Program-made: the position numbers and the translations under genes
Part shown: piece after piece, positions 16,227 to 25,175 of the stretch
How positions within the stretch are numbered: the first letter of the stretch is position 1
Layout: every line of letters begins with the position of its first letter
The notes under the pieces: model-generated
What the model was told of the DNA's origin: nothing
What the model saw: the letters and a program-made list of their open reading frames with translations, nothing else
Databases searched by the model: none
NCBI GenBank assembly: GCA_050015675.1
Contig: JBEKAY010000009.1
Coordinates: 1-64,000 of the forward strand
DNA length: 64,000 bases
From: Fen-1298 sp050015675
Lineage (GTDB): Bacteria > Bacteroidota > Ignavibacteria > UBA10030
Reading direction: 5' to 3'

Positions 16227-19200
16227 ATGGCAATTGATCTGCTAGAGCAGATACATCCTCATATAAAAGATTCAATCTATCCATTGCGGATTGCAATTCC
16301 GGATTGGAGGATGAAAGAAGGCGACATCCCCGATGGTGGGTCAGCTTCACTGCACGATAAATCGTGGACGTCAATTCGAATTCCTTTTCAATGGGGAAAG
16401 TACGATAAAACGTACTGGTTCCGACAGACCATACCTATACCACCGGAATTTTCTGGAAAGCCGCTGGTCTTACTTCTTGATTTTCCTGAAGCACTTCTTT
16501 ATCTCAACGGAAAACCATACCATGGCGTCGATCATCATCACAAAGAGATTTTGATTTGCGAGAAATCAAAGCCCAACGAGCAATTTGTTGTTGCCATTCA
16601 AGCATATAGCGGACGAAGACTCGAACACAATACCTTTTCTTTTGCGGAGCTTGCGGTGTTGGACACAACGGCACGCCGCCTTGACAGTGCGTTGACTGTT
16701 CTCCAAGAACTTGATAAACTGATAGATCACGGATCGTACGAATCGAAAAAGATTCGTGACCTGATTCATCGAACGCTTATCTTTTTAAAGTACTTCAAAC
16801 CCGGCAGCGAGGAATATCCCAACGCAATCAGGCGAGCATATAATTTTCTTCTCAACACGCTTGAGACAGAACTTAAAACGACAATTCCTGGACTTGTCTA
16901 TCTCATTGGGCAATCGCATATCGGCACCGCATGGTTGTGGACACTTTGCGAAACAACAAGGAAATGCGGCCGTACATTTTCATCGGTATTGAGATTGATG
17001 GAAGAGTTTCCAGAATTTAAGTTCTCCCAAAGTCAGCCGGTGCTCTACGAATTCACCAAACGACATTATCCTGATTTATATAAACAGATCAATCAACGTA
17101 TCACAGAAGGAAAATGGGAGCCGCTTGGTTCGATGTGGACTGAAGCCGACTGCAATATACCGAGTGGCGAATCACTCGTTCGTCAAATTGTTTTTGGAAA
17201 AAGATTCTTCAAACAAGAATTCGGAATTGATTCAGACCTCCTCTGGCTTCCCGATTCGTTTGGTTTTAATTGGTCTCTACCCCAGATACTAAAGAAATCT
17301 GGAATAACTCATTTTTATTCTTCCAAACTTCTTTGGAACGACAGAACAATATTTCCTTATACGTCATTTTGGTGGCAGGGAATTGATAAAACAAAAATCC
17401 TTTCGCACATATCACCTGTCGGGCTTGAAGGGCAGATTACACCGAAGTTACTCCTGAAGAATAGTAATCCAACTCAGGAAGAACCGCCTGGAGTACGCAT
17501 CCTCCAAACATATGGCTTCGGCGATGGCGGCCCCGTAAAAGAAAACCTCGAATTTGCTGTCATATTAAAAACTATCACTGGATTACCATCTTCACAACTT
17601 TCGACCGTTCATAATTTTTTCAAACAGTTGGAAGAACAATCGGCAGACCTCCCGACATGGAATAACGAGCTTTATCTTGAAACGCATCGTGGTACGTACA
17701 CAACCCAAGCGCAGATTAAAAAAGAGAATCGTGAATGCGAAAATCTTATTTATTCTTCTGAGCTCCTCTCCACTCTCGCGATGTTGTTCGGAAAGAATAT
17801 TGCTGCACGACGTTATCCGAAGCAGAAACTTGAAGACGCATGGAAAAAACTGCTTCTCAATCAATTCCATAACGTTATTTCAGGTACTTCCATTGCTGAT
17901 GTATACAAAAATGCACAACAGGATTATCAAGATATCAGAATAATTTGCATGGATGTTATCAGTAATAGTATTCAAGGATTATCTTTGCCTGCTAAGAAAA
18001 GCAAATCAGAATTCCATTTCTCTCTTTTTAACTCATTAGCCTGGCAGCGAAATGATTATATAGAAATATTTGTGAAGTCGAATGAAAAGTATCTTTTTGT
18101 TGAAGACTCGGATGGGAATCCAATCGTTCATCAGATTGTAGAACGAACAAAGGCAGGACAAACGCTGTTTTGTTTTGTAGAAAATATTCCAGCGTTCGGA
18201 TTCAAACATCTTCTTGTCCGCACACATGGAGCCAAAGCGGGATCGTTTGAGCCGTGGCAAGCATCATCAAATAAATTAGAAACGCCATTTTATAGAGTTC
18301 ACCTTGACGGCAAGGGCGCGTTCAAATCACTTTATGCAAAGCAACTACGGCGCGAATTATTTCAAAAAGGAAAAACCGGCAATTTCTTTGCGACATTCCG
18401 CGACGTACCTAAGCAATGGGAAGCATGGAACATTGATGCCGAGTATGAAAAGCACCGGGTCGATTTGTGGAAAACCAAACAATGTAAAATAATTGAGCAA
18501 GGCCCCTTACGCGCGACCGTTCGGCTTGAGCTTAAAACGGAAAACGGTTCTCTTCTCTCGCAGAATATTCGTTTCTACCATCAATTGCCGCGAATTGATT
18601 TCCAAACACATATGCGTTGGCAGGAAAAGCAGGTGTTGATGAAGGTTGCCTTCCCGTTCAACATGAAAATATCGAGCGCAACATACGAAATCCAATTCGG
18701 CGCAATAACTCGATCATCGAAACCCCGTACAGATGAGGATAGTGCAAAATTTGAAGTACCTGCACAACAATGGGCAGACATGTCTGATGCAAAATATGGC
18801 GTCAGTTTGCTGAATGACTGCAAATATGGATACAATGCAAAAGAGAATACACTCCAGTTGACTCTACTACGATCGCCCCGCTATCCAAATCCTATTGAAC
18901 CGGGGCATTGTGATGAAGGCATAATCGACCAAGGCGATCATACATTTTGTTATTCTCTCTTTCCACATAGTGGAGACTGGGCGAAGGGTGGAACTGTTCA
19001 GAGGGCACGGGAATTGAATAATTCAGTTTTAATTTTTCAAAATCTTCAAGGAAAGAATATTCCGTCACTCCTTGAATCCTCAAAGCCGAACATTGTTATC
19101 GATGCGATCAAGAAAGCCGAAGAGAGCGATGCCGTCATTATACGATTGCATGAAGCGCATGGTGTTTCAACAGATACATCGCTCCGATTTGGCATTGACG

Positions 19201-19343
19201 CATCAAACGCAACAGAATGCGATTTATTAGAGAATGAGGAGAAGTCGCATAAGATTGTCAAATCAAAAATGGCTCTCAAATTTAAACCCTTTGAAATTAA
19301 AACACTCAAACTGGTAACAAAGTCGTCAAAAAAGAATCGTTAA
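16227..19343 (+). CDS. GH38 alpha-mannosidase with altered metal site
   Basis: A 1038-residue cytoplasmic-looking protein (no signal peptide) of the glycoside hydrolase 38 family, which removes alpha-mannose from glycans in a zinc-dependent retaining reaction. The N-terminal beta domain (1-215) is followed by the catalytic domain: LIGQSHIGTAWLW (H231), EADCNIPSGESLVRQ and LPDSFGFNWSLPQIL with probable nucleophile D343, then a helical region with LETHRGTYTTQ and C-terminal beta domains. In the family the first motif is normally HxD; here residue 233 is Gly (GGC at 16923), so one zinc ligand is missing. The enzyme may be inactive or use another metal geometry. Monocistronic. Confidence 0.88.
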   Translation: MAIDLLEQIHPHIKDSIYPLRIAIPDWRMKEGDIPDGGSASLHDKSWTSIRIPFQWGKYDKTYWFRQTIPIPPEFSGKPLVLLLDFPEALLYLNGKPYHGVDHHHKEILICEKSKPNEQFVVAIQAYSGRRLEHNTFSFAELAVLDTTARRLDSALTVLQELDKLIDHGSYESKKIRDLIHRTLIFLKYFKPGSEEYPNAIRRAYNFLLNTLETELKTTIPGLVYLIGQSHIGTAWLWTLCETTRKCGRTFSSVLRLMEEFPEFKFSQSQPVLYEFTKRHYPDLYKQINQRITEGKWEPLGSMWTEADCNIPSGESLVRQIVFGKRFFKQEFGIDSDLLWLPDSFGFNWSLPQILKKSGITHFYSSKLLWNDRTIFPYTSFWWQGIDKTKILSHISPVGLEGQITPKLLLKNSNPTQEEPPGVRILQTYGFGDGGPVKENLEFAVILKTITGLPSSQLSTVHNFFKQLEEQSADLPTWNNELYLETHRGTYTTQAQIKKENRECENLIYSSELLSTLAMLFGKNIAARRYPKQKLEDAWKKLLLNQFHNVISGTSIADVYKNAQQDYQDIRIICMDVISNSIQGLSLPAKKSKSEFHFSLFNSLAWQRNDYIEIFVKSNEKYLFVEDSDGNPIVHQIVERTKAGQTLFCFVENIPAFGFKHLLVRTHGAKAGSFEPWQASSNKLETPFYRVHLDGKGAFKSLYAKQLRRELFQKGKTGNFFATFRDVPKQWEAWNIDAEYEKHRVDLWKTKQCKIIEQGPLRATVRLELKTENGSLLSQNIRFYHQLPRIDFQTHMRWQEKQVLMKVAFPFNMKISSATYEIQFGAITRSSKPRTDEDSAKFEVPAQQWADMSDAKYGVSLLNDCKYGYNAKENTLQLTLLRSPRYPNPIEPGHCDEGIIDQGDHTFCYSLFPHSGDWAKGGTVQRARELNNSVLIFQNLQGKNIPSLLESSKPNIVIDAIKKAEESDAVIIRLHEAHGVSTDTSLRFGIDASNATECDLLENEEKSHKIVKSKMALKFKPFEIKTLKLVTKSSKKNR

Positions 19344-19572
19344 AAAATTGTAACTACTCAGCATGGTCTTGGATAGTTCTAGATTATTCCAATATAATCT
19401 CCTCCCCTCCGCGTTTTGTGCGCCCCGCACTTTTTGCGGGAATAGGAGAGGACTAAGGTGGGGTCATTTCTTTTATTTGACCTCACCCCCGCCTGCCAAA
19501 GCACACTTTGTGCGGCGGGCAGGCTAACCCTCTCCTATAAGGAGAGGGAATTATTTTGCTATATGCTTATGA
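19344..19572. repeat. Intergenic block of stacked GC-rich hairpins
   Basis: Several inverted repeats in tandem: CCCGCA / TGCGGG near 19430, GCCTGCC / GGCAGGC around 19490-19525 and a perfect CCCTCTCC / GGAGAGGG at about 19530-19549. Motifs recur (CTCCTCCCCTCC, GGAGAGG, ACCTCACC). It resembles dispersed non-coding repeats also seen at 42177-42432 and 43483-43623 in this window. Confidence 0.55.
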
Positions 19573-20466
19573 ATGATAAAACAAAATCTATCAATGAAAC
19601 TTACAGAACTACTTGCCCGCTTCAAAAAGGGAATCTCTTTTGCCATCAGCCTTGTCATCATCGAGCATGTTGCGTGGATTGTAGAGCCGGCTATATTTGG
19701 AAAAGTAATTGATGCTTTGATAGAACGTGCTTCTGGTCAGGCAAGTAGCCTCGATGCCTCATTGTTTCCCCTGTTCTTGTGGATTGGCGTCTTCACGATC
19801 AACTCCGGTACCGGCGTCATTCGGCGAATCGTTGACCAAAAAATCTATCTTGCGATGTTCACACAATTGGCAACAGACATTTCTACTGTTGCCCAGGAAA
19901 AAAAATTCCGCACGTCAAAGACTGCAGCGCTTGCACAGTTGTCAGAGCAGTATATTACTTTTTTCCAATATCGTGTTCCAGAGATTATTGAACAAATTGT
20001 TCAGATTGGTGGGGCTGTCATTGCACTTGCGGTCTTCGATTGGCGAATCTCCATTACGTGCTTGACTATCGTCTTACCGCTTCTTCTCATAAACAAAATT
20101 TACACGCGAAAAGTCAGCACACTACAGAAAGATTCACACGATACATTTGAAAATGCGTACGATGTGTTTTCTACACAGAGACCGGAAGAAATTCATAATT
20201 ACTATGCAAAATCTGCAAGCATTAAACAGAAGATAGCAAATTGGGGTGCGCTCAATTTTGGAGTGATGCGATTCATGTTGCTTTTTATCTTTCTCGCTGT
20301 TCTCTACATTTCCATCGATTTGGACGATTTTACGACCGGCAGTATCTATTCTATCGTAGCATACATTTGGACATTCATAACGTCTTCCGAATATCTTCCG
20401 GAATTAATGGAGAGCTGGACTTCCCTTAAGGACGTTTCTAAGCGTTTAAATCAGGCATCGCTTTAA
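19573..20466 (+). CDS. ABC transporter six-TM domain protein without ATPase
   Basis: A 297-residue integral membrane protein of the ABC_membrane_3 type (PF13748-like). Hydrophobic segments lie at about 18-45, 65-85, 137-155, 158-175, 230-250 and 258-280, with a long cytoplasmic region between. It has no Walker A or signature motif, so it is only the membrane half; no ATPase gene is adjacent. The real start may be the internal ATG at 19594. Function unknown; this family often occurs as stand-alone membrane domains. The gene ends 9 bp before the convergent stop of a receiver gene. Confidence 0.75.
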   Translation: MIKQNLSMKLTELLARFKKGISFAISLVIIEHVAWIVEPAIFGKVIDALIERASGQASSLDASLFPLFLWIGVFTINSGTGVIRRIVDQKIYLAMFTQLATDISTVAQEKKFRTSKTAALAQLSEQYITFFQYRVPEIIEQIVQIGGAVIALAVFDWRISITCLTIVLPLLLINKIYTRKVSTLQKDSHDTFENAYDVFSTQRPEEIHNYYAKSASIKQKIANWGALNFGVMRFMLLFIFLAVLYISIDLDDFTTGSIYSIVAYIWTFITSSEYLPELMESWTSLKDVSKRLNQASL

Positions 20467-20474
20467 TACTTGTT

Positions 20475-20855
20475 TTATTTTGTTTCATCGAACAAATCGC
20501 GAATCAGCGCAACAACTTGTGTAGAATTGTACGGCTTTTGGATAAAATCCCTTGCACCAGATTTGATGATTTCAGTTCTCACATCCTGATTAAAAAATCC
20601 ACTCGCAAGAATTCCTTTCAACTCTGGATTTATCTCCCTCATTTTTAGGAATGCCTCCCAGCCGCCAAGGCGCGGCAAACCAAGATCAGTTAATACAATT
20701 CCAATTTCATCCTTATGTGCTGTAAATATTTCCACGGCTTCCATGCCATCCACTGCCTCGAGAACCTTAATTCCACAATCTTCCAACATTATCTTTAGAA
20801 GATCTCTCAGGTTTTTTTCATCTTCCACAATGAGAACTGTGTTTTGACTATTCAC
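20475..20855 (-). CDS. Single-domain response regulator (receiver only)
   Basis: A 126-residue CheY-like receiver with acid pocket E11/D12, phosphoacceptor D57 in VLTDLGLP, S85 in GILASG and K107 in FIQKPYN. It lacks an output domain. The KPYN motif and WEAFLKMRE are typical of receiver modules attached to hybrid histidine kinases, so this may be a partner of such a kinase elsewhere. It ends convergently 9 bp from the ABC membrane-domain gene and starts 340 bp from the NO reductase gene. Confidence 0.88.
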   Translation of the reverse strand: MNSQNTVLIVEDEKNLRDLLKIMLEDCGIKVLEAVDGMEAVEIFTAHKDEIGIVLTDLGLPRLGGWEAFLKMREINPELKGILASGFFNQDVRTEIIKSGARDFIQKPYNSTQVVALIRDLFDETK

Positions 20856-21196
20856 TAATTTTGATCCCTATTAAAATCCATTTGTTCATAACCACAGCCA
20901 TAGGCGGTGAGTTTCTATGATTTATTCAATAATCTGACGAACGTCAGATTTTGATTTCGCCAATGACAATACGTATGCATCATTGTTTTTTCACTAACAT
21001 GGAAAATCTTATCGGTGTGTTCCATCCCTTACAAGAAACGAGCGGCCGGTTGAGCACATCGTTGAATCTGTATGAGTGTACTTTGAATATTATGAAAATG
21101 CAATATCAATGAATAGTGAGTAATAAAGATGATAGAAAGCAGATGGGAAACGAGGCAATTCCTTATCTCCCATTCTTCAAAAATCTAATCTGCAAT
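20856..21196. other. Intergenic region between qNOR and receiver gene
   Basis: No gene. It contains a perfect inverted repeat AATCTGAC / GTCAGATT (20931-20950) followed by TTTGATTT, possibly a terminator for plus-strand transcripts or a regulator site. Otherwise featureless. Confidence 0.5.
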
Positions 21197-23425
21197 TTAT
21201 TTTGTTTTTTCTTTCTTCAACGAATGCCCTGTTACTAATCCAAACACAAACAACACAAGTGCAAGTGCGCCAAGAGCAAAGATCGTATCGCCAAAAATTC
21301 TCGACCACTTGATTGTTTCCACTAGCGGTGAATTAAGAAACTCTGAGCTTCGTGCATACCAATATCCATACTTTACCGATGCCCAAGTTTGCATCAAGCC
21401 CACCGGCAGAAGACTTCCGACAACCATCGCCATCAAACCGATGTTGAGCGACCAGAAGGAAAACTTCAGCATTGTTTCCTTCCATTCCTTCTGGACCCAC
21501 ATCACACGCAGGCAGAAAAGCATCAATCCGATACCGAGCATTCCGTACACACCAAACAGTGCAGCATGTCCGTGAACCGGTGTGGTATTCAATCCTTGCA
21601 TGTAATAAAGAGCGATCGGCGGATTGATCATAAAGCCAAACAATCCAGCACCTATCATATTCCAAAACGCAACCGATATGAAGAAATATATCGGCCACTT
21701 GTAGTTCTTAATCCATTCGGCGGCGCGTGAAAGTTTAATATTTTCCCATGCCTCAAATCCAGCAAGGACAAGCGGCACTACCTCAAGCGCACTGAAAACT
21801 GCACCAAACGCAAGTATAGGCGTCGGAGTACCGGAAAAATAAAGATGGTGTAGCGTACCGATAATTCCGCCTGAGAGATAGACGGTTGAGGAAAGAATGA
21901 CAGCAGTATTGGCTGTCTTCACACGAATTAATTTTAATCGCGCAAACATGAAAATGATGACGACTGTGGCAAAGACTTCAAAGAATCCTTCTACCCAAAG
22001 ATGCACTACCCACCACCTCCAGTATTCCGCAATGGCAAGATTGGTATGTTTGCCCCACATCAAGCCAGCCATATAGAAGCCGCCGATAGCAACTGCAGCG
22101 ATGAGAAATAGCGCGAGAAGAGATCTGTGTTCATCCTTTCGTCGGATGGCAACAAAGATATTTCTGCCAAGGAGGTACACCCAAAGTACTAATCCAATTG
22201 TGAGGGCAATCTGCCACACCCTGCCGAGATCAACATATTCGTATCCCTGATGACCGAAATAGAACCACGCATCTCCGGATAATTTATGATTGACGCTCAG
22301 CCATTCTCCAGTCATTGAGCCAACCACTACAAGAAGCAGCGCACCAAAAAGAACATTGACACCAAACCGCTGACCTTTCATATCCACTCCACTCACAGCA
22401 GGAGCAATATAGAGTCCTGCTGCAAGCCAAGCGGTTGCGATCCAGAAAATGCCAAGTTGTACATGCCATGTACGAGTCACTACATACGGCAGCCACTTGC
22501 TCATCGGGATTCCATAAAATCCGTTCCCTTCTACTCCATAATGCGCGGTAATAATTCCGACAAAGATCTGAACCAGTATTAACGCCGACACTACGAAGAA
22601 GTACTTGAGAGTCGCTTTTTGCGACCGCGTGTGTTCACTGTTGAAAAGCGGATCGGAATTCGGAACCATTTGCGGCAGGGACTCCGATGCATGCGATGCA
22701 TGATACCAAACCATAGCACCAATACCGGCAAGCAGTAATATGATGCTCACTCCCGTCCACACAACTGCATCTGGTGTTGGATGATTGTTGACCAAATCCT
22801 CGTGCGGCCAATTGCTCGTGTAAGTGACTTCATCACCCGGCCTGTTCGTCGATGCCGCCCATGATGTCCAGAAAAAGAATGCCGAAAGCTGGCGAAGTTT
22901 TATCGGATCATTTAATGCACCGCTGGGAATGGCGTACTCCGATTTCCCTTTTGAGAATACTTCTGAATAATGTTGCACATTTGCCTCAAACGCTGCGGCG
23001 CGAATTGAATCAATGACAATTTTTTCAGTCACAACATCATATGTATTCTTCCGCATCATTTCTGCTAATCTCGATTGCAATAATGCTTTTTGTTCTAGAA
23101 TGAGATCGGCATATATCTTTCCGAACTCTTTCTTCGACCAATTGTTTAAAATGAACTCGCACTCACGATGCAACCAATCGGCTGACCAATCAGGCGCTAC
23201 ATAGCTTCCGTGTCCCCAGACAGAACCGAGTTCCATGCCACCCAACGCCTGCCAAACATTCTGCCCTTCGCCAATCTCCCCGCTTGCAATGATGACTTTG
23301 CCATCTGTCGTCATAACTGCCTCTGGGATTGGAGGTTTCTCTTGATAGATACGCCATCCAGCCCATCCCAATACTACGAATCCAAAAAAAACAACCAAGA
23401 TAAATGCAATCCAATATCGCTTCAT
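21197..23425 (-). CDS. norZ: Quinol-dependent nitric oxide reductase (qNOR)
   Basis: About 742 residues, the usual qNOR length. It reduces two NO to N2O at the inner membrane using quinol electrons. The ATG at 23425 is preferred over 23443 because GAGAGGGAA lies just before it. The N-terminal helix is followed by a periplasmic domain (about 35-225) fused in place of NorC, including the ALGGMELGSVWGHGSYVAPDW region. A 12-helix heme-copper oxidase-like core follows with heme and FeB histidines in HGYEYVDLG, GTLHHLYFSGTP and HGHAALFGVYG, and catalytic glutamates in HLWVEGFFEVFA. It is followed upstream by hemerythrin and DUF6448 genes on the same strand, an NO-handling neighbourhood. Confidence 0.93.
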   Translation of the reverse strand: MKRYWIAFILVVFFGFVVLGWAGWRIYQEKPPIPEAVMTTDGKVIIASGEIGEGQNVWQALGGMELGSVWGHGSYVAPDWSADWLHRECEFILNNWSKKEFGKIYADLILEQKALLQSRLAEMMRKNTYDVVTEKIVIDSIRAAAFEANVQHYSEVFSKGKSEYAIPSGALNDPIKLRQLSAFFFWTSWAASTNRPGDEVTYTSNWPHEDLVNNHPTPDAVVWTGVSIILLLAGIGAMVWYHASHASESLPQMVPNSDPLFNSEHTRSQKATLKYFFVVSALILVQIFVGIITAHYGVEGNGFYGIPMSKWLPYVVTRTWHVQLGIFWIATAWLAAGLYIAPAVSGVDMKGQRFGVNVLFGALLLVVVGSMTGEWLSVNHKLSGDAWFYFGHQGYEYVDLGRVWQIALTIGLVLWVYLLGRNIFVAIRRKDEHRSLLALFLIAAVAIGGFYMAGLMWGKHTNLAIAEYWRWWVVHLWVEGFFEVFATVVIIFMFARLKLIRVKTANTAVILSSTVYLSGGIIGTLHHLYFSGTPTPILAFGAVFSALEVVPLVLAGFEAWENIKLSRAAEWIKNYKWPIYFFISVAFWNMIGAGLFGFMINPPIALYYMQGLNTTPVHGHAALFGVYGMLGIGLMLFCLRVMWVQKEWKETMLKFSFWSLNIGLMAMVVGSLLPVGLMQTWASVKYGYWYARSSEFLNSPLVETIKWSRIFGDTIFALGALALVLFVFGLVTGHSLKKEKTK

Positions 23426-23488
23426 AGGAATATTCCCTCTCATTGATGGTCTAAAAATGAATATACTACACTTATCCCGTTCTTCTTT

Positions 23489-23995
23489 TCATATTTCAAT
23501 TTTATCGAAGTCATATCCTGCTCTCGCAACCGCTCGCCGCGTCACGTCAAGCACATTTGGATTATAGATGTGAGGCATAACCGGCACATCTGGAAAACTG
23601 CGTACCTGCTTCATTAATTCTTGGATATGATTACCAACGAGCCGATCACAAACCGCATACAAACCGTCTTCACCTTCTTCAAGCTCGTTGTGATGATTCA
23701 TAATTGTGTGGAGAACCGCGGTAATTTTTCTGCTCGCCGGTGGAATAAGTAATGCCGCAAAGGCGCCATGTTCCAAACGCAATGTTCCTGCTAATTGATA
23801 TGGTAATCCGTTTTGCAGCCATTTAATTGCAGGCAGCAGAATTTTTTCTTCCATTCCGATGTGCTTCAACAGCCCGGAACGAAATTCTGAATAAGCTGCG
23901 TTATTGATTTCTTCGGCAGTCACAACAGCAAGTTTCAGAAGCGTTTCCAGCCGCCGATGATCGTTGACAAAAAATGAATATACTTCACCATTCAT
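23489..23995 (-). CDS. Hemerythrin HHE-domain protein
   Basis: A 168-residue helical-bundle protein with spaced ligands of a non-heme di-iron site: H13 (NDHRRLE), H45 and E49 (LLKHIGMEE), H76 (LEHGAF), H101/E105 (HHNELEEGE) and H123 (GNHIQEL). Such proteins bind O2 or NO, or repair iron centres damaged by NO. It lies 46 bp upstream of the NO reductase stop-to-start gap in the same orientation, so a role in sensing, storing or delivering NO is likely. The last 40 residues (PHIYNPNVLDVTRRAVARAG) extend beyond the bundle. Confidence 0.85.
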   Translation of the reverse strand: MNGEVYSFFVNDHRRLETLLKLAVVTAEEINNAAYSEFRSGLLKHIGMEEKILLPAIKWLQNGLPYQLAGTLRLEHGAFAALLIPPASRKITAVLHTIMNHHNELEEGEDGLYAVCDRLVGNHIQELMKQVRSFPDVPVMPHIYNPNVLDVTRRAVARAGYDFDKIEI

Positions 23996-24007
23996 GGTTC
24001 AGAGTAA

Positions 24008-24616
24008 TTAATGAATATCGTGTTTCTCACTGCCTTCATTATGATGAGCATTACTTTCCGCCGCTTCATGCAGCCGCTCAGCATAGTGGACAAATTCTAC
24101 ATAAGCTTCAACGAACTCGCGACCGGCCTCCACACTTTTATCGGCTTCTTTCTTTGCTTCTAATGCATGCTTGAACCGTGTAACGATTCCTTCATCAAGA
24201 GCTGAAGTAAGATGTTGAACGAGTTCTTTGACATCTCCAGCTTCGAGTGCTTTGTCCGCCAGAACAACAGGTGGTTCTATCGGTGTCCCAGATGATTTCA
24301 ATCCCGTGTATGGTTCGCCTTCTCCTGCACGATGGAGTCGAACAAGGGTCTCGAAAAAATACATATCTGCAAGTTCTCGTGCTTCTTTCCCTTTTGTTCT
24401 TACTTCCAGGGTTCGCTTAAAAGCTGATCGAACTTCATCTTCATATTCTTTCTTGATCCAGCGAAGCACAGGTGCCACATCGCCTTTTTCGAGTGCAAGC
24501 TTTGCTGCTTTGACTACTGGACCGTCCATCGTGTCGCAATGCGCTAGAACCTTGTTTTGAAAAAGAAGAATCATTGATAGTAATACAATGCCAATGAACG
24601 CTGTTTTTGGTTTCAT
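24008..24616 (-). CDS. DUF6448 family exported protein
   Basis: A 202-residue protein with a cleavable signal peptide (KTAFIGIVLLSMILLFQNKVLAHC). The mature protein begins HCDTMDGPVVKAAKLALEKGD, the hallmark of the DUF6448 family, then ADMYFFETLVRLHRAGEGEPYTG, and ends in a histidine-rich tail (AHHNEGSEKHDIH). It is probably periplasmic and helical, and the N-terminal HC plus His tail suggest metal or heme binding. It sits 12 bp from the hemerythrin gene in the qNOR cluster. Function of the family is not established. Confidence 0.8.
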   Translation of the reverse strand: MKPKTAFIGIVLLSMILLFQNKVLAHCDTMDGPVVKAAKLALEKGDVAPVLRWIKKEYEDEVRSAFKRTLEVRTKGKEARELADMYFFETLVRLHRAGEGEPYTGLKSSGTPIEPPVVLADKALEAGDVKELVQHLTSALDEGIVTRFKHALEAKKEADKSVEAGREFVEAYVEFVHYAERLHEAAESNAHHNEGSEKHDIH

Positions 24617-24634
24617 GGCTCACTCCTGATTTGA

Positions 24635-24951
24635 TTATTTTTTGATTAAATGAATTAACATTTGAAACTCTTCGCCAAATGGATTCTTCGGATTGAAGTT
24701 CACTATCCCGTCCACGAAAATTATTTCGCCTGGTTTCAATTCAATCTCCTACCATTATCAATTGGAAGAATTGCTTTCCCTTTAACGGGTTGAAGTGTGA
24801 TTTCGAATCCTGGGTGCGAATGTGGCGGCACATCGAGTCCGGCAGAAAGACACAGTAATAGCACCTTCGTCCGTTCACCGTTGAACACGGGAACATGGAC
24901 ATATTTGTCTGGCAAGTAACGCTCGATTTCACTGAAGACTTTCTTTTCCAT
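24635..24951 (-). pseudogene. Frameshifted cupin-domain gene
   Basis: The first 67 codons from the ATG at 24951 encode a cupin barrel start (PPHSHPGFEITLQPVKGKAI), then this frame stops after NGRRLN at 24736. In the next frame the cupin continues without gap: EIELKPGEIIFVDGIVNFNP to a stop at 24635. One base appears lost near 24750 (GGTAGGAGATTG). The intact product would be a cupin of about 105 residues with HxH and E metal ligands. Either a true pseudogene or an assembly error. It lies in the qNOR-hemerythrin-DUF6448 cluster. Confidence 0.82.
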
Positions 24952-25175
24952 TGATTGTTCTCCTTATAAGTACGGTATTCGAAGGTTATTATGAATGAAT
25001 TGGAGTCTATGTATAGCGCAAAAAACTTTTGCAATCCCCGTGAAGAACGATGGGGCAAATCCCCAAAAGTTAGTAAATAAGAGAGCCGCTGAAACAAAGT
25101 TTAGTATTTTTTGAGAGGAGAAGCAATGAGTGGAGCTAGCATGCTATTTTACGACATTAGGACATTACCACGATT

